A DNA stretch of 64,000 bases from contig KL647288.1 of NCBI GenBank assembly GCA_000727475.1, forward strand, positions 223,510-287,509. The letters are read 5' to 3'. The translations under genes were made by a program, and so were the position numbers. Source of the DNA: Sarcocystis neurona. Taxonomy: Eukaryota > Apicomplexa > Conoidasida > Eucoccidiorida > Sarcocystidae. The notes under the pieces were generated by a model that was given only the letters and a program-made list of their open reading frames with translations, was not told the DNA's origin and ran no database searches. Each line of letters opens with the position of its first letter. Position 1 is the stretch's first letter. Of the stretch, positions 60,239 through 64,000 are shown in pieces.

Positions 60239-61567
60239 CTTGAGTACCAAGCAAAAGAGGAGTGTTTTCAAGAGCACTGGTGAGGCCACTCGTCCTTGTG
60301 CATCGTAGCGTGCGAGGTGCTTTTTGTGACACCCGATTACGTGACCTCGTGAGTCCTGAAAATAGTATTTGCCACCTCCACCAGATTCCAGCCTGCGTCC
60401 TGTGCAGTATCAGCAGACATAACGGTCGCAGTAGCAGCAGCAACACGCAGAACGGCACCGTGTCCTTTCTTGACCGTAGAGTGCCTTCAGTGGCTTTCAC
60501 TGACGTGTGCGGTAGAGTAAATGAGCACACACAAAGCAAGCGTACCGCACCGGATACAATGTGATACTCTTGTCTTCCAGATCTTTCTGTAGTGTAACGG
60601 GTATGCTTACGTCCAGTCGCGCAGTTTCCTCCAGACAGTTCATTCGCTGCGTACAAGTCCTACTGCGCGTCTACTCACAGGTTCGCCTCCCAAGTGAAAT
60701 CCGCAGTGTTTTCTTGGGGTGGTATCCAAAAAGCCCATGAACGCATTTTAGCTACTCGCTTCTGGACAAACGGTATGAAGCCTCTAGGCACATCGCAGAA
60801 ACTCTACGTTCCCGCTGCTCTCGTCTGTGCTAATATTCTCCCCCGTTCTCCACCTATTCTCGTGTTACTCTTCTTTACTCCGAGACCGCCGTAAGTACCT
60901 TCGAAGTTGCGCCCATGCTGCGTTCAGCATGCGCGCAAACGTCGCTACCACCTTCTGGCACTTCACAAGTCCTTTACGTGAACAGTGTAATCTTCACTTA
61001 GATCGATGACCACCGTTCCTCACGCCTGCTTACAAGTTGTACACGCATGGTTCTTAAAGGCTCATGACTTTGTTCGTGTCGTAGTGACCGCAGCTGCACA
61101 TACCTTGAGTGCATAGAAGCAGACCACCTTCCATGTTGAAGGTGGGAAAATATCTCTCCAGCTTTTCGACAGTGCACGTCTGAGAACAAACGCAACAGGG
61201 AATACGTTAGAACTTAAAAAGGGGTTAACACCAGTGCTTTGAGCAACACCAGGCAAATTAGCAGCACGTTACAGCGTGGTCGGTGTCGTAGATGTCACAT
61301 GTAGCCCATGTCCGCAAAATCAGATCAGTACGGCCAGTGTCACCGTGCACCATCCATTCATAGCTCTTTCGTGTAAAGGCTGGCAAAAAGGCAAGCGACA
61401 GCGCCTGAGCCGGCCCACGTGTCACTCGCGATGTGTCGTACACGTTTATTATAGCAATATTTGGACTTGATTCTTTGCTTTTCGTGAAGCTCCGCATGAC
61501 CGTGTAGCACACTTGAAGCGCTCAAGAAAAATCCTCAGTGTGCAGCCAAACGGTATGTAATGCTTAC
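60239..61567 (-). other. Presumed intron between two large minus-strand exons
   Basis: It begins (minus strand) at GTAAGC after the codons for EMGQ, and could end at the CTCAAG acceptor before 60,238. Both ends are phase 0. Open frames inside (for example 60,051-60,656 minus) show no coding character. If the two exons belong to separate genes, this stretch is intergenic. Confidence 0.5.
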
Positions 61568-63991
61568 CTGCCCCATCTCACTGAAGGATGCGCAGACGGG
61601 AAGAGGACAAGGTCTTCGAAGGGACGCCGCTGGAGAAAAATTTCGCGGGAAAACGCAGGGTAGTTGCGTCCCTGCCGGTCGGCCCATGAGCACGCCTACG
61701 AGTTCGAGGACCTTCGGAACTAGAATGGAAAAGTTCGTTCGCCTTTTATCAAATTCTTCAACAAGCTCTCTCACTAATCGTGTCCCGTCGCTCTCTTCCT
61801 CTGGGTTCCCTGGTTTCCGTGGCAGCGGCGCCTCTCGTCTTTCTCCGTACACATCATCTTCAGCCCCTGTGGTGTGGCCCTGTAGCCGAGAATTCCCTCC
61901 TGCTCCTGTGCAGGGTAGAGCCGTTTTTGCGGCCTCCCAGTCTGTCCCGGCCGACCAAGCAGAGAAGATCGTGCTGTTGCTTTCCACCATGTCCCAGCGC
62001 CCGCTGTCCCAATTGCTAGCTGGTGAGATGCGCGTCGGGATTTTACAGCCCACGTTATCATTCGGCTTTTCCACATCATCTTCACACCTGGGTTGAGGGT
62101 CTCTGTTGTCAGGCCGGTCCGCCTGGGGGACTTTGTGGTAGCCTTCTTGATTAGGCGGGGAGCTCAAGGATGATATATACGTTCTGGTAGTGTTCAGCGG
62201 GTGCGGTCTGTCGTCGGGCTCCTTTCCTCTTGGCACTATTGCTGTCCCGAGACGAGTTTTCAACCCTCCACTATTGCTTATGCCACCCTCTTCGCTCATC
62301 AGAAGTGACCGCCGGCGGTTGAGACAGATGTGCTTTTTGCCAGGCAATCCGGGAGAGGTGGCCTGAATGGCTCTTTCAGTACCAATCGTGCTAGCCCGCC
62401 TGCCGTTTCGTCCCCATTCTGCACGGGCGAAAAAAGGATCACCATGTGTTGTTCCTGAACGCTTTTCCTGTGGTGGTGATTCGGTGCGCAGTGGGCTGCT
62501 GCGGCAACAAAATCCGCCAACGCGCAAGCCCCTGCCTCTAATTGCTTCGTCTTCAAGGTTTCCTCTTCTCTCCCTCCCTGCTAAAACATCACGAGACAAC
62601 GATGATAAAGTGCGAACAATGTGGTCGTCACCTCGTTTCGGTGATTCACACGTTTTGCGATCTCTTCGCGACGGTACATCCCACTGCAATGCCGCGTGAG
62701 TGGCAGATGGCGGCTTCCGTTCCCACTTTTGTTCCCCTGCGCGATCGACTGCAGAGCTTCCTCCAGAATACGGGCCTGTGCTGCTGTCACCCTCGCGACA
62801 ATCCGGTGCTGGAGGCGATTGTCTTCCGACGTCTGTTTCCTCTCGTGAAAAGTTCGAGTCTAACTCTGTGGTTATTTTGCCTCTGAAGTCGTCGTCCGTT
62901 CGCCACGCGCCGAAATTTGCTGAAGGGCCGTCACTGGCACTGCGTTTGATCTGCCAGCAGTCAGCTACAAAGGCACTTTTTTCTTTCGTCTCATCTTCCA
63001 CTTTGGTCTCGGCTCCTCGGCACTCGTTCTGCTGGCACACACTGTCTTCCAAAGATTCCTCCCCTCCATGTTTGGAGGCACACACTTTCTGTGACAACGC
63101 TGCGCACTGCGAATCGCTATGGCGAAAAGAAGATGCTTGAAGAGCAGCAAACGGGCTGCTCACGGAGCCGCGACTATGTGACGTCGGCAACGTTGTTCCA
63201 TGATTTAGGCTGGTTGATGTCGCGTCTACGCTGTGATGCTCGTGACATACTTCTCCCACCGGTCGTGTGGTCGCGGCGTGGGTACTCTGGTCAGTGCTCT
63301 TCAATGTGGACCAGTCTTTTCCATCTGTTTCTTCGACGAGGGTTTGATCTTCTGCTGCACTCTCGCTCCAGTGTTCGTGTGGTCCCTTCTGCCCCGAGGC
63401 GACAGCAGAGTGCTTACACAGGCCTTCTTCCTCTTGCTGGTTTGTCGCTGGGCGTATGACCTTTGCAGAGCCATCTGCGTTACCTACGCCGTTACGCACC
63501 TGTTGGAATCTTCCTTCTGCTGCCTCCTCATCTCCACACGCCCCCGCCGCCGGTCCAGCAGCTAGACTTCCCAAGAAGCGACAGGTGTTGCCGCGACTGG
63601 TGAAGGCAGCAGTGCTCTTTCTGCTGAAGGTAGTGATGGAAGGCTCTTCAGGAAAATCAAAGGCCTCTTTGAGACAAGTCACGCCTTGAATGACTTGTTC
63701 CACCTTCGAAACCGTTTCGTCTTTGTTTTTATCGCCGTCTGCTCGACATGTTTGCACTGGGTGCGTATCAAGAAGGCTTCCTGCCGTGGAGCTCGCTCCC
63801 TCCTTCTCCGTGGCGGGGGCGCGTGCGACAGCAGGTGTCTCCTCCGTCTCTCGCCGCTGGTTGAGCTGCTTCTTTTCTCCGCTGCTGCTGCTGCTAGCCT
63901 CCTCCTCCGCGTCCTCGACAGCAGCAGATAGCGACTCTCCCTTTTTCATTAGCGCGACTTTGCACCAGGCGCCCTTCAGTCCCTTGTCCAT
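61568..63991 (-). CDS. Large low-complexity ORF (808 codons to splice donor), unknown function; 5' end at window edge
   Basis: A long minus-strand frame, Ser/Glu/Arg/Gly-rich and apparently disordered, with acidic and poly-Ser stretches near residues 25-40. Short ordered-looking segments occur near DSGRWDMVESNSTIFSAW (about 690) and RLVRELVEEFDKRRTNF (about 755). It ends at a good GTAAGC donor, so the codons after 61,568 (to a stop at 61,535) are probably intron. The ATG at 63,991 follows GCAGGAAGA close to the window edge. The frame is still open there, so an upstream exon joined at that GCAG is possible. With the next exon (60,238) joined in phase 0, the product would be about 2,270 residues. 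No family is recognised. Confidence 0.7.
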
Positions 63992-64000
63992 TCTTCCTGC

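Overview
The window looks like nuclear DNA of an apicomplexan parasite, most likely a sarcocystid coccidian (the Toxoplasma/Neospora/Besnoitia/Sarcocystis/Cystoisospora group). The reasons are spliced genes with GT-AG introns, an apicomplexan amino-acid-transporter-type MFS protein on a single exon, very large Ser/Gln/Glu-rich proteins without recognisable domains, an AGAGACG promoter-type element, and dense TA/TG/CA microsatellites. Gene density is low and introns are long. This fits larger, repeat-richer relatives such as Sarcocystis or Cystoisospora better than Toxoplasma itself, but the species cannot be settled from the sequence.

Layout. Bases 1-5.5 kb show no gene. A plus-strand gene at 5.5-18.8 kb encodes a divergent MEMO-family protein. 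I rebuilt it from eight short exons whose intron phases agree. Its introns are packed with alternating purine-pyrimidine microsatellites. Bases 18.8-27.9 kb hold no certain gene. They contain a candidate last MEMO exon, a 36-bp perfect palindrome, and a switch from pyrimidine-rich to purine-rich sequence. A 1,244-residue low-complexity protein follows on the plus strand (27.96-31.69 kb). At 33.9-36.0 kb a minus-strand ApiAT/MFS transporter lies head to head with a small plus-strand gene whose product looks mitochondrially targeted (36.3-36.8 kb). Bases 37-43.5 kb hold only exon-like fragments on both strands. A 586-residue protein with a hydrophobic segment near each end lies at 43.5-45.3 kb. 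A minus-strand gene at 47.3-50.6 kb is a TAM41/TAMM41 homologue (mitochondrial CDP-diacylglycerol synthase), rebuilt from at least seven exons. Bases 50.6-55.8 kb contain diverged tandem duplications and no sure gene. From 63.99 down to 55.85 kb the minus strand carries one or two very large disordered-type ORFs. One of them is split by an apparent frameshift at an 11-base C run.

The genes do not form an operon or an obvious pathway; this is an ordinary eukaryotic chromosome segment. Two products (TAM41 and the 152-residue protein) point to the mitochondrion, one to amino-acid import at a membrane, and the MEMO protein may enter the secretory route. Microsatellite density falls sharply after about 26 kb. 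Gene models that need splicing rest on reading frame, splice signals and protein similarity remembered from known families. No alignment or transcript data were available.
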